This document shows positions 1 through 8,736 of a stretch of DNA of 64,000 nt, in pieces (positions within the stretch are counted from its first letter, which is position 1; each line of letters starts with the position of its first letter). This stretch comes from Lachnospiraceae bacterium (GTDB lineage Bacteria; Bacillota; Clostridia; Lachnospirales; Lachnospiraceae). The notes beneath the pieces are model-generated. The model ran no database searches and had not been told where the DNA came from. It saw only the letters and a list, made by a program, of their open reading frames with translations. The position numbers were made by a program, and so were the translations under genes. Where the stretch lies: positions 19,166-83,165 of the forward strand of contig JAFYZH010000090.1 of assembly GCA_017548765.1 (NCBI GenBank), given 5' to 3'.

Positions 1-333
1 GACCGTCAAAAAGTCCGTGATGTCGAACTCAAATGTCACATAACCGTATTTGCGGTTGCCGACCTCTTCCCCGTTTACGTAGACCGTGGTGTTCATGTAT
101 GCGCCGTCAAAGCGGATATACACACGATCCAAAGACGGTACGTAAGAGAAGCGTTTACGATACCATCCCTCGCAATTCTCGTAGAGATCCTTCGTTTGCC
201 AGATCAGGAAATCATGCGGAATATCCACCGGTGTCCAAACGACATCGATGTCCGTCATGATCCCGGCGATCGTCTGGCCGAGACTCTGCTTGGTGAACTC
301 CCATCCGTCATTAAATAGTCTTTTTGTGTCCAT
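1..333 (-). CDS. Glycoside hydrolase family 2 protein, N-terminal part (cut by window edge)
   Basis: Only the first 111 codons are present; the gene runs off the left edge. The visible part matches the sugar-binding, jelly-roll N-terminal domain of GH2 enzymes (beta-galactosidase, beta-glucuronidase, beta-mannosidase): an early FNDGWEF, then VDIPHDF, GWYRKRF, and FDGAYMNTTVYVNGEEVG followed by YGYVTFEFDIT. The catalytic barrel is out of view, so the substrate cannot be named. Two ATGs are in frame (339 and 333); the one at 333 has a GAGG ribosome site at proper spacing. It lies 12 bp after smpB on the same strand. A beta-galactosidase is the likeliest member, by inference. Confidence 0.8.
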   Translation of the reverse strand, partial: MDTKRLFNDGWEFTKQSLGQTIAGIMTDIDVVWTPVDIPHDFLIWQTKDLYENCEGWYRKRFSYVPSLDRVYIRFDGAYMNTTVYVNGEEVGNRKYGYVTFEFDITDFLTV

Positions 334-345
334 CTCCATCCTCGC

Positions 346-813
346 TTATTTTAGATTTCTGATCTTGAAATTCTTCTCAGCCTCTCTTTTCTGATCTTTT
401 TTTGCGATGTCTTCGCGTTTGTCGTAGAGTTTCTTACCCTGTGCCAAACCGATCTCCACCTTCACCAGACTACCCTTAAAATACACTTGAAGCGGAACCA
501 CCGTGAATCCTTTTTGTGCCATCTTCCCCGCCCACTTGTTGATCTCATAGCGATGCAACAAGAGTTTGCGCACACGTAGCGGGTCCTTGTTGAAGATGTT
601 TCCCTTTTCATAAGGGGAAATATGCATGTTGTAGATGTAGAGTTCCCCCTTATCCATCCGGATAAACGACTCTTTGAGACTGCATTTTCCCATGCGCATG
701 GATTTTACTTCCGTGCCGGCAAGTGCGATCCCGACTTCCAGTTTATCGTGTATAAAATAGTCATGGTAGGCCTTTTTATTATTCGCGATCAGCTTAATAC
801 TGTCCTTTCCCAT
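346..813 (-). CDS. smpB: SsrA-binding protein SmpB
   Basis: 155 residues, the usual SmpB length. SmpB binds tmRNA and brings it to ribosomes stalled on broken mRNA, so that the nascent chain is tagged and the ribosome released. The family signatures are clear: [13 protein letters not shown] near the N terminus, GTEVKSMR, the conserved [10 protein letters not shown], the [10 protein letters not shown] helix, and a basic C-terminal tail ([13 protein letters not shown]) that acts in the decoding site. It lies downstream of rnr, the classic secG-rnr-smpB order; RNase R degrades the non-stop mRNAs released by trans-translation. The tmRNA gene (ssrA), often next to smpB, is not visible in this window. 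Confidence 0.97.
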   Translation of the reverse strand: MGKDSIKLIANNKKAYHDYFIHDKLEVGIALAGTEVKSMRMGKCSLKESFIRMDKGELYIYNMHISPYEKGNIFNKDPLRVRKLLLHRYEINKWAGKMAQKGFTVVPLQVYFKGSLVKVEIGLAQGKKLYDKREDIAKKDQKREAEKNFKIRNLK

Positions 814-903
814 GTCTTATCCTTTCAATCACTTGATTTCCATACTTTCCTAAGGTAAATCATACCACAATTCCTCTGTTCCGTAAAGAGGAAGCGGCGA
901 GAA

Positions 904-3078
904 TCACCTTTCGGAATTCTTACGTTTTTTGGTATTTTCGACCAGGCCGAATACGACCTGTGACATCGCCGGATCCACATCCAGAACTTCTACTTTTACG
1001 CGTTCTCCGAGGGTGAACACGCGTCCCGTACGCTCGCCGACCAGGCGGTAATGCTGAGGATCCAAAACGTAATGGTCGCTCAGGCTCGTTAACTTAATGA
1101 TACCTTCAACGGTATTGTAGAGTTCCACGAATATGCCACCATTCGTAACACCGCTGATCACGCCCTTGTGGATCCGTCCGATCTCGCTCTGCATGTACAG
1201 AGCCTTGAAGTATTTCATGACCTCCCGCTCTGCTTCCGCAGCCTTCCGCTCTGTTGCCGAGCAATGTGCGGCGATCTCGCCGAGCGTGCTTTCGCTGATC
1301 TTGCATTCGCCGCTCTGGGCACAGGCCTTCAGGATGCGGTGGATCTGCAGGTCCGGATAACGCCGGATCGGGGATGTAAAGTGTGTATACTGGTCCATTG
1401 CAAGGCCGAAGTGCCCCAGGCATTCATTGCCATAACGGGCCTGTTTCATGCAACGCAACAAAACCCGGTGGATCAACGGGCCTTCCGCCTCATGTGCCGT
1501 TGCATCCAGTACCTGCTGAAGTTTCTTCGGATGGATCTCGTTCTGAATATGCAAAGTAAGGCCGAATCCTCCGAGGAAGGTCGCAAACTCCTGCATCTTC
1601 TCATCGGTCGGCGCTTCATGGTTACGGTATAAGAACGGCAGGCTCTGCCAGTACGCGAGCTTAGCGATCGTTTCATTTGCCGCAAGCATGAAATCCTCGA
1701 TCATATCCGTGGCAATGGAACGCTTATACGGATAGATCTCGACCGGATAACCGTTCTCATCCAGGATCGCCTTCGGTTCCGGGAAATCAAAATCGATCGC
1801 ACCGTGCTGCTTCCTGCGCTTACGGATCAACGCCGACAGCTTAGCCATCGTCTGAAACATCGGGATCAGGCTCTCACAATCGGTTTTCAGGGCTTCGTCG
1901 GCCGTATCCTCAAGAAGAGCCGTGACCTCTTTGTAGGACATTCTGCGTGTCACGCGGATCACACTTTCGACCACACGGTGATCGAGGATCCTTCCCTGGT
2001 CGTCTACGGTCATCAGACAGCTCATGGCCAGACGGTCCACACCTGCATTCAGGGAGCAGATCTCATTGGACAGTTCTTTCGGAAGCATCGGGATCACACG
2101 ATCCGGAAAATATACGCTGTTACCGCGATTTTTCGCCTCCGTATCGAGAGCCGAGCCTTCTTTCACATAGTGGGAAACGTCCGCGATATGAACGCCCAGT
2201 GAATAGGTCCCGTCCGCATTTTCCGTAACCGAAACGCCGTCGTCGAGGTCCTTTGCGTCCTCTCCGTCGATCGTCACGATAACTTCTTTACGTAGGTCCT
2301 CACGTCCCTCGATATCCTGCTCCGAAACATACGGAGGGATTGCGCGTGCCTCGCGGATGACCTCCTCGGGAAATGCTGCAGGCAGGCCATAAGCCAGAAT
2401 GGTCCCTTCGATGTCGGTGCGCGGGTCGGCAGCATCGCCCAATACGCTGAGGATCTCACCCTCCGGATTACGCTTCTGATCACCGAAATCCGTGATCTTC
2501 ACCCAAACCTTACTGTGGTCCTGCGCCTCGCCGATCGCTTCCTTCGGGATGTAGATATCCTTCATGAAACGATTTCGCTCGGGAATAACAAAACCATAGG
2601 AATTCTTCATGACCAGCGTTCCCAAAACCGTTTCATTCGCACGCTGAAGAACAGCCGTGACCTTACCGACCGGGTGCTTATCCCCCGTGTATAGGATCAC
2701 CGCCTCTACCTCATCCTTATGCATGGCTCCGTTTACATTCTTCGCCTCAATATAGATGTCCGGGATGTCAGAAGACTCTCCTGCCTCACCGGACGCTGTC
2801 TGTTTTACAAAACCGAAGCCGCGGGCGGATGCAAAAAACGTGCCGCGGATCTTCGTGTCGGCCTCGCAATTCGAATATGCGCCGGCCTTTACCGCAAAGT
2901 ATTTTCCGTGGTTTGTCACATTGATCCGGCCGTCACGTATCATACCCTGCAAGATATCGGCGAACTCTTCCCTTTTATCCTTCGGGATATCCAGAAGGAT
3001 CGCCAACTCTTTTAATTTCATTGGTTTATAAGCCTCGGACGTAAACACGTCCATCAGCTGTTTCGTCTTATCTTCCAT
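904..3078 (-). CDS. rnr: Ribonuclease R
   Basis: 724 residues, in the RNase R range. It is a processive 3'-5' exoribonuclease that degrades structured RNA. Order seen: an N-terminal winged-helix-like segment (1-65), cold-shock/OB domains (about 75-220, with FFASARGFGFVKQ), the RNB catalytic domain with the acidic cluster DGEDAKDLDDG near residue 270 and the HYTHFTSPIRRYPDLQIHR-type motif further on, and a C-terminal S1 domain (GVISGVTNGGIFVEL onward) with a basic tail. An intrinsic terminator separates it from secG upstream, so expression probably depends partly on read-through. No better promoter was found just before it. Confidence 0.97.
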   Translation of the reverse strand: MEDKTKQLMDVFTSEAYKPMKLKELAILLDIPKDKREEFADILQGMIRDGRINVTNHGKYFAVKAGAYSNCEADTKIRGTFFASARGFGFVKQTASGEAGESSDIPDIYIEAKNVNGAMHKDEVEAVILYTGDKHPVGKVTAVLQRANETVLGTLVMKNSYGFVIPERNRFMKDIYIPKEAIGEAQDHSKVWVKITDFGDQKRNPEGEILSVLGDAADPRTDIEGTILAYGLPAAFPEEVIREARAIPPYVSEQDIEGREDLRKEVIVTIDGEDAKDLDDGVSVTENADGTYSLGVHIADVSHYVKEGSALDTEAKNRGNSVYFPDRVIPMLPKELSNEICSLNAGVDRLAMSCLMTVDDQGRILDHRVVESVIRVTRRMSYKEVTALLEDTADEALKTDCESLIPMFQTMAKLSALIRKRRKQHGAIDFDFPEPKAILDENGYPVEIYPYKRSIATDMIEDFMLAANETIAKLAYWQSLPFLYRNHEAPTDEKMQEFATFLGGFGLTLHIQNEIHPKKLQQVLDATAHEAEGPLIHRVLLRCMKQARYGNECLGHFGLAMDQYTHFTSPIRRYPDLQIHRILKACAQSGECKISESTLGEIAAHCSATERKAAEAEREVMKYFKALYMQSEIGRIHKGVISGVTNGGIFVELYNTVEGIIKLTSLSDHYVLDPQHYRLVGERTGRVFTLGERVKVEVLDVDPAMSQVVFGLVENTKKRKNSER

Positions 3079-3100
3079 TTTCTTTTCTGTACCTCAAAAT

Positions 3101-3140
3101 AAAAAACACTCTATGCGATCATGCTCGGCATAGAGTGTTT
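3101..3140 (-). terminator. Intrinsic terminator between secG and rnr
   Basis: A 13-bp perfect stem (arms 3104-3116 and 3128-3140, 11-nt loop) is followed, in minus-strand RNA, by six U and then AUUUU. It lies just after the secG stop codon and overlaps the rnr leader, so it should attenuate rnr-smpB transcription coming from the secG promoter. Confidence 0.85.
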
Positions 3141-3157
3141 GGTAATTCTTCAATCAA

Positions 3158-3517
3158 TTATTCAGCTTCAGTTGCTGCTACAGTTGTTGCTTCCGCTGTC
3201 GCATCCGCACCGGCCTCCGTAGTAGTCTCTACGTTGGTATTGTTATTGTTAACTGTATCAGCTACTGCAGTCTTATTGAATAAACTGCTGTTCAAAAGCA
3301 GACATACTACAAAGAAGAAAACAACCAACCAAGTGGTGGCTTTCTGAAGTTTGCCTTCCATCGAACGCGCTTTATTTTTTCCCCAATAGGAGTCAGCCAT
3401 ACCGCTGATAGAACCCGTCAAACCTGCAGATTTACCTTCCTGCATCATAACGAGAAGCGTTATAGCCAGCCCGAGAATTACTAATACTATACCGAGAATA
3501 AACTCTAAAACATCCAT
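3158..3517 (-). CDS. secG: Preprotein translocase subunit SecG
   Basis: 119 residues from the ATG at 3517, which has an ideal GGAGGTGAG ribosome site; an upstream in-frame start is less likely. SecG is the small membrane subunit of the SecYEG channel. Two hydrophobic segments (about residues 4-24 and 57-75) flank the conserved cytoplasmic loop with MMQEGKSAGLTGSISG and YWGKNKARSMEG. The C-terminal 40 residues are a Thr/Ala/Glu-rich low-complexity tail longer than in most SecG proteins; its role is unknown. It sits upstream of rnr and smpB in the common secG-rnr-smpB cluster. Confidence 0.95.
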   Translation of the reverse strand: MDVLEFILGIVLVILGLAITLLVMMQEGKSAGLTGSISGMADSYWGKNKARSMEGKLQKATTWLVVFFFVVCLLLNSSLFNKTAVADTVNNNNTNVETTTEAGADATAEATTVAATEAE

Positions 3518-3541
3518 GGTCTCACCTCCACATAAGAATTT

Positions 3542-3569
3542 ATCATATGAACGCGGAAAATGCAAGCAA
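3542..3569 (-). promoter_or_regulatory. Sigma-A promoter for secG
   Basis: TTGCTT (-35), 16-bp spacer, TATGAT (-10) on the minus strand, with the predicted start about 20 bp before the secG ATG. It follows the stop codon of the CAP-domain gene. Confidence 0.6.
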
Positions 3570-3582
3570 AAATTTGCGTTTT

Positions 3583-6051
3583 TTATTTTTCCCCTTTAGT
3601 TTCACTCTTTGGAGCGTTTTTTTCGTCCTTTTCGTCCTCTTTATTATCCTTTTTCTTAACGAACATACCGAGGAAAAACATCACAAATCCGAAGAGTATG
3701 AAGCCGGCAGCGATGATCAAAACGAGTTTTTGCAGATCCCGGATCTCCTGATCGTCCGAACCATCCTGCGCAGTCTTTGTGTCCTGCCCCTTCGTCTGCG
3801 GTTGTGTGATCTCCTCCGTAGGAGCCTCGGTAGGCGCCTGTGTCGTAGCCTCCGTCTCCGGAGCCGTCGTGGTCTCTTCCGGTTTCTCAGCCACATTTAC
3901 AAAAAATACAGTCTCGATACCTTCATAGGTGACCTTGATCGTGTTATCTCCCTCTTTCAATTCATCGTCAGGGAGTTCCACGTCATCTGTGACCTCAACT
4001 TTCGTACCGTCTTTGTAGATGGCATAAACGGTAATATCTTCTGACGTAATGCTGTCGCCGACATACTTAGCGCCGCCGATATATTTAAGTTCCAGTTTTT
4101 CGGGAACTTCTTTCGTCGTCTCTTCCTCGGTAGTCTCTTCTTCCGTCGTATCGGCTTCCGTAGTGTCCGCCTCGGTCGTATCTGCCTCCGTAGACTCTTC
4201 CGTCTCCTCCGCTGTCGAAATCTCAGCAGTGGTCGGTTCCGCAGTTGTAGGCGCCTGCGTGGGCGCTTGTGTAGGAGCCTCGGTGGGCGCCTGGGTCGGT
4301 GCTTCCGTAGGCGGTTGTGTAGGCGCCTGGGTAGGAGCCTCGGTAGGCTTTGAAGCCACCTCAACTACATAATCCTGGGTCAATGTCCCATAGACAAAGG
4401 TCACTGTATTCTTTCCGGCTTTCAACGGTTTTTCGGCATCTTTGATAGCCCATCCATCGACTGCTACGGTCTTTCCGTTATTAAACTTCACCTTTACGAT
4501 GAAATCATTCCCGTTAAATGTATCGCCCTCGGTCTTAACCGTAAATTTATTACTTATGATCATCTCCTGTGCGATCAGTTTCGTAGCATTGACAGGGATC
4601 TTCTCAGTCTTTCCGCCGAACGAAACAACGATATCGTTCGTTCCTGCAGAAAGCTTATTCGTAGAAAGCGTTATCGATGAAGTAACGTTTTTCGTAGAAT
4701 TATCACTATATTTAGCGATGACCTTAAAGTCAGCAGCACTTATCGGATCATTCTCAAACTTCTGCCCGCCTATATAGGTAACAGTGATCGAACTCAAGAC
4801 AACTTTGGTTTCGCAATTCAGATCATAGTAAGCAGACTTTCCGCCATACGTAACCGTGATCCTGTTTTTACCGGCCTGTGTCAACGTTGTGGGCGAAACC
4901 GTAATGCTTCCGCCTTCCACCTTCGTACTGCCATCGCTATATGTACCGATCACGACGAAATCCGAAGCACTGATCGTATCGCCGACATATTTTTTGCCGC
5001 CATTGTATTGCAATTCGATACTCTCAAGCGTAGCCGGCTTCGTAGCATTTACTGTGACTGTTGCCGACTTACCTTCATAGGTAACAGCGATGCTGTTAGC
5101 CCCCTCAACGAGTTGGTTTGCCGCAACAGAGAATCCGCTCGTAATAGGCTGTGTCGATCCATCACTATACTTAGCCGTTACGGAAACTTCCGCCGCATTG
5201 ACCGACTGGCCGACCAGTTTAGCGCCACCAGTATACTGCGCTACGATTTCGGACAATGTAACCTGAACCGGATTTCCGACCGTGATCTGGAAGGATGTGG
5301 ACTTACCCTGATATGTAACAGTAACTGTTTCCACCGCATCGATATTAGGATTATATCCAGATACGCTGTAACCATCGATTATTTTACCCGGATCAAACAA
5401 CGGCAGGTAGGAAGTTCCAAGGGAAGCATTCGACATCGTGACTAAAGCCATAATGCCGGTATCCGCTAAGGATGTCCCCTTTTTCACCTGCGCAGGGAGC
5501 GAGTTAGGATCGATCTTAATGGATTTTACATTGAAACCGCCGATAAACAGCTGAGACCAATAATACTTATAATTACTGCTTACATTAACGTGACCAATAC
5601 CCATGTGTGTAAAGGCAGGGTTAAGCATGTTATCAAGATGTCCTTCACTGTTATACCACTGGTTGTAAGTTCCCTCGACAGAATTATTACCATCAGCGAT
5701 ATTTTCACCATAAGCATACCACGGGATATCGTCCGAAGTATCGGCAGTGTCCTGGTTAAAAAGATCGTCGAAAGTTTTCCCATTAGGCCGAAGGTGATTA
5801 AAATCGTTAGAGATCTCCTCTGCCCGCGTCATAGCAGGATAGTCGCTTAGAAGGATCGAGTATGTGATCGGCGCAACATTAAAACTAGCCCGAACATTAT
5901 TGACCAGACGTGTCATGGCCAGGCCTTCACCGATCACGGCATCCGATACTTTCTTTCCAGCAGCATAAGCCTTGGTTGGCGGATACGCTAAACCAAGGCT
6001 TACTACCATCAGTATGACCATTACAAAGGATGTGATCTTTTTTGTTCTCAT
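3583..6051 (-). CDS. Secreted CAP-domain protein with Ig-like repeats and C-terminal membrane anchor
   Basis: 822 residues from the ATG at 6051 (GGAAAG site). A signal peptide (about 1-31, ending near TKAYAA) precedes a CAP/SCP domain (about 45-175; MTRLVNNVR, HLRPNGKTFDDLF, YGENIA, SEGHLDNMLNP, GIGHV). Next come one divergent and four clear bacterial Ig-like (Big_3-type) repeats of about 75 residues (Y-GG-K-VGD, KYSDGST, NSI-VTYEGKS), a Pro/Thr/Glu-rich stalk, one more repeat, a second PT-rich linker, a transmembrane helix (LVLIIAAGFILFGFVMFF) and a charged Lys/Glu/Asp tail. There is no LPXTG motif, so anchoring is by the helix. The role is probably at the cell surface; no specific function is claimed. 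It starts 2 bp after the SEC-C gene stop. Confidence 0.85.
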   Translation of the reverse strand: MRTKKITSFVMVILMVVSLGLAYPPTKAYAAGKKVSDAVIGEGLAMTRLVNNVRASFNVAPITYSILLSDYPAMTRAEEISNDFNHLRPNGKTFDDLFNQDTADTSDDIPWYAYGENIADGNNSVEGTYNQWYNSEGHLDNMLNPAFTHMGIGHVNVSSNYKYYWSQLFIGGFNVKSIKIDPNSLPAQVKKGTSLADTGIMALVTMSNASLGTSYLPLFDPGKIIDGYSVSGYNPNIDAVETVTVTYQGKSTSFQITVGNPVQVTLSEIVAQYTGGAKLVGQSVNAAEVSVTAKYSDGSTQPITSGFSVAANQLVEGANSIAVTYEGKSATVTVNATKPATLESIELQYNGGKKYVGDTISASDFVVIGTYSDGSTKVEGGSITVSPTTLTQAGKNRITVTYGGKSAYYDLNCETKVVLSSITVTYIGGQKFENDPISAADFKVIAKYSDNSTKNVTSSITLSTNKLSAGTNDIVVSFGGKTEKIPVNATKLIAQEMIISNKFTVKTEGDTFNGNDFIVKVKFNNGKTVAVDGWAIKDAEKPLKAGKNTVTFVYGTLTQDYVVEVASKPTEAPTQAPTQPPTEAPTQAPTEAPTQAPTQAPTTAEPTTAEISTAEETEESTEADTTEADTTEADTTEEETTEEETTKEVPEKLELKYIGGAKYVGDSITSEDITVYAIYKDGTKVEVTDDVELPDDELKEGDNTIKVTYEGIETVFFVNVAEKPEETTTAPETEATTQAPTEAPTEEITQPQTKGQDTKTAQDGSDDQEIRDLQKLVLIIAAGFILFGFVMFFLGMFVKKKDNKEDEKDEKNAPKSETKGEK
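4106..4352 (-). repeat. Coding low-complexity repeat (Pro/Thr/Glu-rich stalk)
   Basis: Tandem units encoding PTEAPTQAPT-like and TEADTTEADTT-like runs inside the CAP-domain gene. The near-identical DNA units make length variation by slippage or recombination plausible. Confidence 0.7.
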
Positions 6052-6053
6052 TC

Positions 6054-6551
6054 TTACTTTCCGCAGCAATGCTTATATTTCTTACCGGAACCGCAAGGGC
6101 AGGGATCGTTACGACCGATCTTCGCCGGCTTTACGATCGTCGTGGACTTCTTCTGCTCCTTATAAAGCTCAGCCTGGCGCTCTTTCGTCAGGTGACGCTC
6201 CCACTCGGGCAATGTATACAGCCACTCCGCCTTAGCGGCAACCATGTTCTTATACAGAAGCTCTTTGTCGTAATCGAAGGAAACAACGGTGTCTTCTTCC
6301 ATCGTATCGATCGGGTTCTTTGTAACCAGGCTGTCGTCGATACCGTCGATGACACCGGTCATGACCATAACAGAAACATCAAACTCCTTCGCAAGATCTG
6401 CAACGGTTCCGGAGATCACTTCGTCGGTAGACAGGAGTTTCTTATAGAAGCCCTGTTCGAGTGTGAAGTAGCCTGCCCAGAACTTCTCATCGTCCTGCGG
6501 TGTACGCTGTGTCTCGTATGCAAGTTTACGCCAATTTGCCAAAATTCCCAT
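6054..6551 (-). CDS. SEC-C motif protein of unknown function
   Basis: 165 residues. The only recognisable domain is the C-terminal SEC-C zinc motif ([20 protein letters not shown]), the same Cys-X-Cys...Cys-Cys/His arrangement found at the end of SecA, where it binds zinc and helps contact SecB or ribosomes. The N-terminal 140 residues are mostly helical and acidic, with no family I recognise. Similar small SEC-C proteins are common in Lachnospiraceae. It lies between recG (27 bp upstream) and the CAP-domain surface protein (2 bp downstream), so it is almost certainly co-transcribed and translationally coupled to the latter. Confidence 0.75.
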   Translation of the reverse strand: MGILANWRKLAYETQRTPQDDEKFWAGYFTLEQGFYKKLLSTDEVISGTVADLAKEFDVSVMVMTGVIDGIDDSLVTKNPIDTMEEDTVVSFDYDKELLYKNMVAAKAEWLYTLPEWERHLTKERQAELYKEQKKSTTIVKPAKIGRNDPCPCGSGKKYKHCCGK

Positions 6552-6578
6552 GTTAAATAACCTCTTAATTACTTAGTT

Positions 6579-8678
6579 TTATAGTAAAGCCATAGGCTTA
6601 CCGTCATTCGTATCGTGATCCGTCCCGGCAAATGCCTGCGCCAGGCGATCACGGTCGTTCTCATCCAGTCCGGAGAAATATGCATCCGCTCTTGAGACCG
6701 CCTTGGTAAATACGTCGGCATCCTCAAAAACATCACCGATCCGGAATACGAGAGAACCACTTTGTTTGTGTCCGAATAGCTGTCCCGGACCTCGCATCTT
6801 CAGATCCTGCTCTGCGATGTAGAAGCCGTCATTGGAATGATTGAGAACATCCAGTCGATCATTTTCCGCAGAAGAACCTTCCGTCTGAACGAATATGCAG
6901 TAGGACTGCGCATCACCACGTCCGACACGGCCTCTGAGCTGATGCAAAGAAGCCAGGCCGAAGCGCTGTGCATCCTCGATCATCATGACCGTCGCGTTCG
7001 GAACGTCGACGCCTACCTCGACAACGATGGTCGAGACCAGAATATCCACGGAATGCTCGAGAAATGCCTGCATGATGCGGTTTTTCTCGGCATCCGACAT
7101 CCGTCCGTGCAGAATCTCAACGCGCGCATTGGGGATATTCCCACGGATGGTCTCCGCATAATCGGTAACATTTGTGCCCGTCATGAGCTCGCTCTCTTCG
7201 ACTAAGGGACAGATCACATAGGCCTGATGGCCTGCCTCGATCTGCTTCTCGATAAAGCGATAGGCCTGCGGCCGGTACCCCGTATCCACCACACAGTTCT
7301 TGATGGGAAGGCGGTTCGCAGGTTTTTCATCGATCACGGAGATGCTCAGGTCTCCATACAGGATCATACCGAGCGTACGCGGGATGGGTGTAGCACTCAT
7401 TACACAGACATGCGGGTGAAGCCCCTTATCGGTGAGATTCTTTCGCTGTTCAACACCGAAGCGATGCTGTTCGTCGGTGATTACAAGCGCAAGCTTCTCA
7501 GGCAATACCTTCTCCTGGAACAGGGCGTGCGTGCCGACCACGATGTCGAGCTCGCCGTCTTCCAGTTTACGGTAAATGTTTGTCTTCTCTTTCGCTGATA
7601 CAGAGCCTGCCAGAAAACCGATCCGAAGCGGCAGTTTGTACTCCTCCGCCCACGCGGTGAAGTTCTGGTAATGCTGGTGCGCCAGCACCTGCGTCGGTGC
7701 CATCAAAAAGCCCTGATAGCCGGACAATGCAGTCTCGTACAAAAGGAGAAATGCAACGATCGTCTTGCCGCTTCCGACATCACCCTGCAACAAACGGTGC
7801 ATGGTGTCAGGTCCGGTGATCTCCGCCCGCATCTGCTCCCAGGCACGTTTCTGCGCTCCGGTAAGCGAATACGGAAGCTGCCCGATAAAACGGTCGACCT
7901 CTTCATGTTTTCGCAAGTTCGGGTAGGCATTCTTCACGCCCGCATACGTTTTACGGATGAGTCTGAGCATCAGCGCAAAACGATAGAACTCACGAAAACA
8001 AAGCGACTTACGGCACTGATCATGATCTTCCTGATCTTTCGGAAAATGTATGTGCCCGATCGCCTGTCTTACCGGTAGGAGATCCTCCTCTCGGATCAAC
8101 GCATCGTCGAATCCGACAGGTTCAGTATACTCGATTTCAGGAAGATTATCAATAGCCTGCAAAACACATTTGATAAGTAATTTTCTCGAAATGCCCTTAC
8201 ACAAAGGGTAGATCGGAAGCATCTTTCCCATCTGTGGTTTGTAGTCTTCCGGTTTGAAATACTCGGGCTGTTCGAACGTTACACGCGACCCGCGGATCTC
8301 GGATATACGGCCGCGGAATATATAGGTATCGTTTGCATGGAACAGCGCCCGTACAAAGGGTGCATTGTACCAGATCAGGGTAAACTCCCGCCCATCGATA
8401 TCCTCAGCGCTCGTGATCGCAATGGTAAGGTTTCCCTTCTTCTTCAGAACGACGCCCTTTTTGATCCTTCCGTACACGGAAACGATGCCGGAGGCTCCCT
8501 CAAAGGACGCACTCTTACTGACCGCTTCACGAAGTGTAACCGGTTTCTCATAGACCTCATAATCTCTCGGAAAATACATCAGAAGATCTTCGACGGTCTC
8601 GATATGCAATTTGTGAAACAGCAAGGCCGTCTTGCTGCCGATGCCCTTCAGGCTTTCGATTGGATCGGTCTTCTTCAT
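6579..8678 (-). CDS. recG: ATP-dependent DNA helicase RecG
   Basis: 699 residues, normal for RecG, which reverses stalled replication forks and migrates branched DNA. The N-terminal wedge/OB region (LKGIGSKTALLFHKL, then SVYGRIKKGVVL) precedes the helicase core: Walker A GDVGSGKT at about 299-306, DEQHRFG box, SATPIPRTL, ILHGRMSDAEK, and QLRGRVGRG. The C-terminal TRG region (GPGQLFGHKQSG) is present. Its place after asp23-fakA, near rpmB, matches the B. subtilis rpmB-yloU-yloV-recG region. A terminator-like hairpin lies in the 58-bp gap from fakA. Confidence 0.97.
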   Translation of the reverse strand: MKKTDPIESLKGIGSKTALLFHKLHIETVEDLLMYFPRDYEVYEKPVTLREAVSKSASFEGASGIVSVYGRIKKGVVLKKKGNLTIAITSAEDIDGREFTLIWYNAPFVRALFHANDTYIFRGRISEIRGSRVTFEQPEYFKPEDYKPQMGKMLPIYPLCKGISRKLLIKCVLQAIDNLPEIEYTEPVGFDDALIREEDLLPVRQAIGHIHFPKDQEDHDQCRKSLCFREFYRFALMLRLIRKTYAGVKNAYPNLRKHEEVDRFIGQLPYSLTGAQKRAWEQMRAEITGPDTMHRLLQGDVGSGKTIVAFLLLYETALSGYQGFLMAPTQVLAHQHYQNFTAWAEEYKLPLRIGFLAGSVSAKEKTNIYRKLEDGELDIVVGTHALFQEKVLPEKLALVITDEQHRFGVEQRKNLTDKGLHPHVCVMSATPIPRTLGMILYGDLSISVIDEKPANRLPIKNCVVDTGYRPQAYRFIEKQIEAGHQAYVICPLVEESELMTGTNVTDYAETIRGNIPNARVEILHGRMSDAEKNRIMQAFLEHSVDILVSTIVVEVGVDVPNATVMMIEDAQRFGLASLHQLRGRVGRGDAQSYCIFVQTEGSSAENDRLDVLNHSNDGFYIAEQDLKMRGPGQLFGHKQSGSLVFRIGDVFEDADVFTKAVSRADAYFSGLDENDRDRLAQAFAGTDHDTNDGKPMALL

Positions 8679-8696
8679 GTATCGTCCTCGTATGTG

Positions 8697-8730
8697 AAAA
8701 CGAGGTAAAAACGAAACCGTCTTTACCTCG
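8697..8730 (-). terminator. Intrinsic terminator between fakA and recG
   Basis: A 9-bp perfect stem (arms 8701-8709 and 8722-8730, 12-nt loop) followed by UUUU in minus-strand RNA. It is probably partial, because recG has no clear promoter of its own. Confidence 0.65.
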
Positions 8731-8736
8731 AAAGCA

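Noticed and set aside
3957-4364. Long Arg-rich and Ser/Val-rich frames opposite the CAP gene stalk
   Set aside because: They are shadows of the repetitive Pro/Thr/Glu coding sequence, with low-complexity translations and no start signals.
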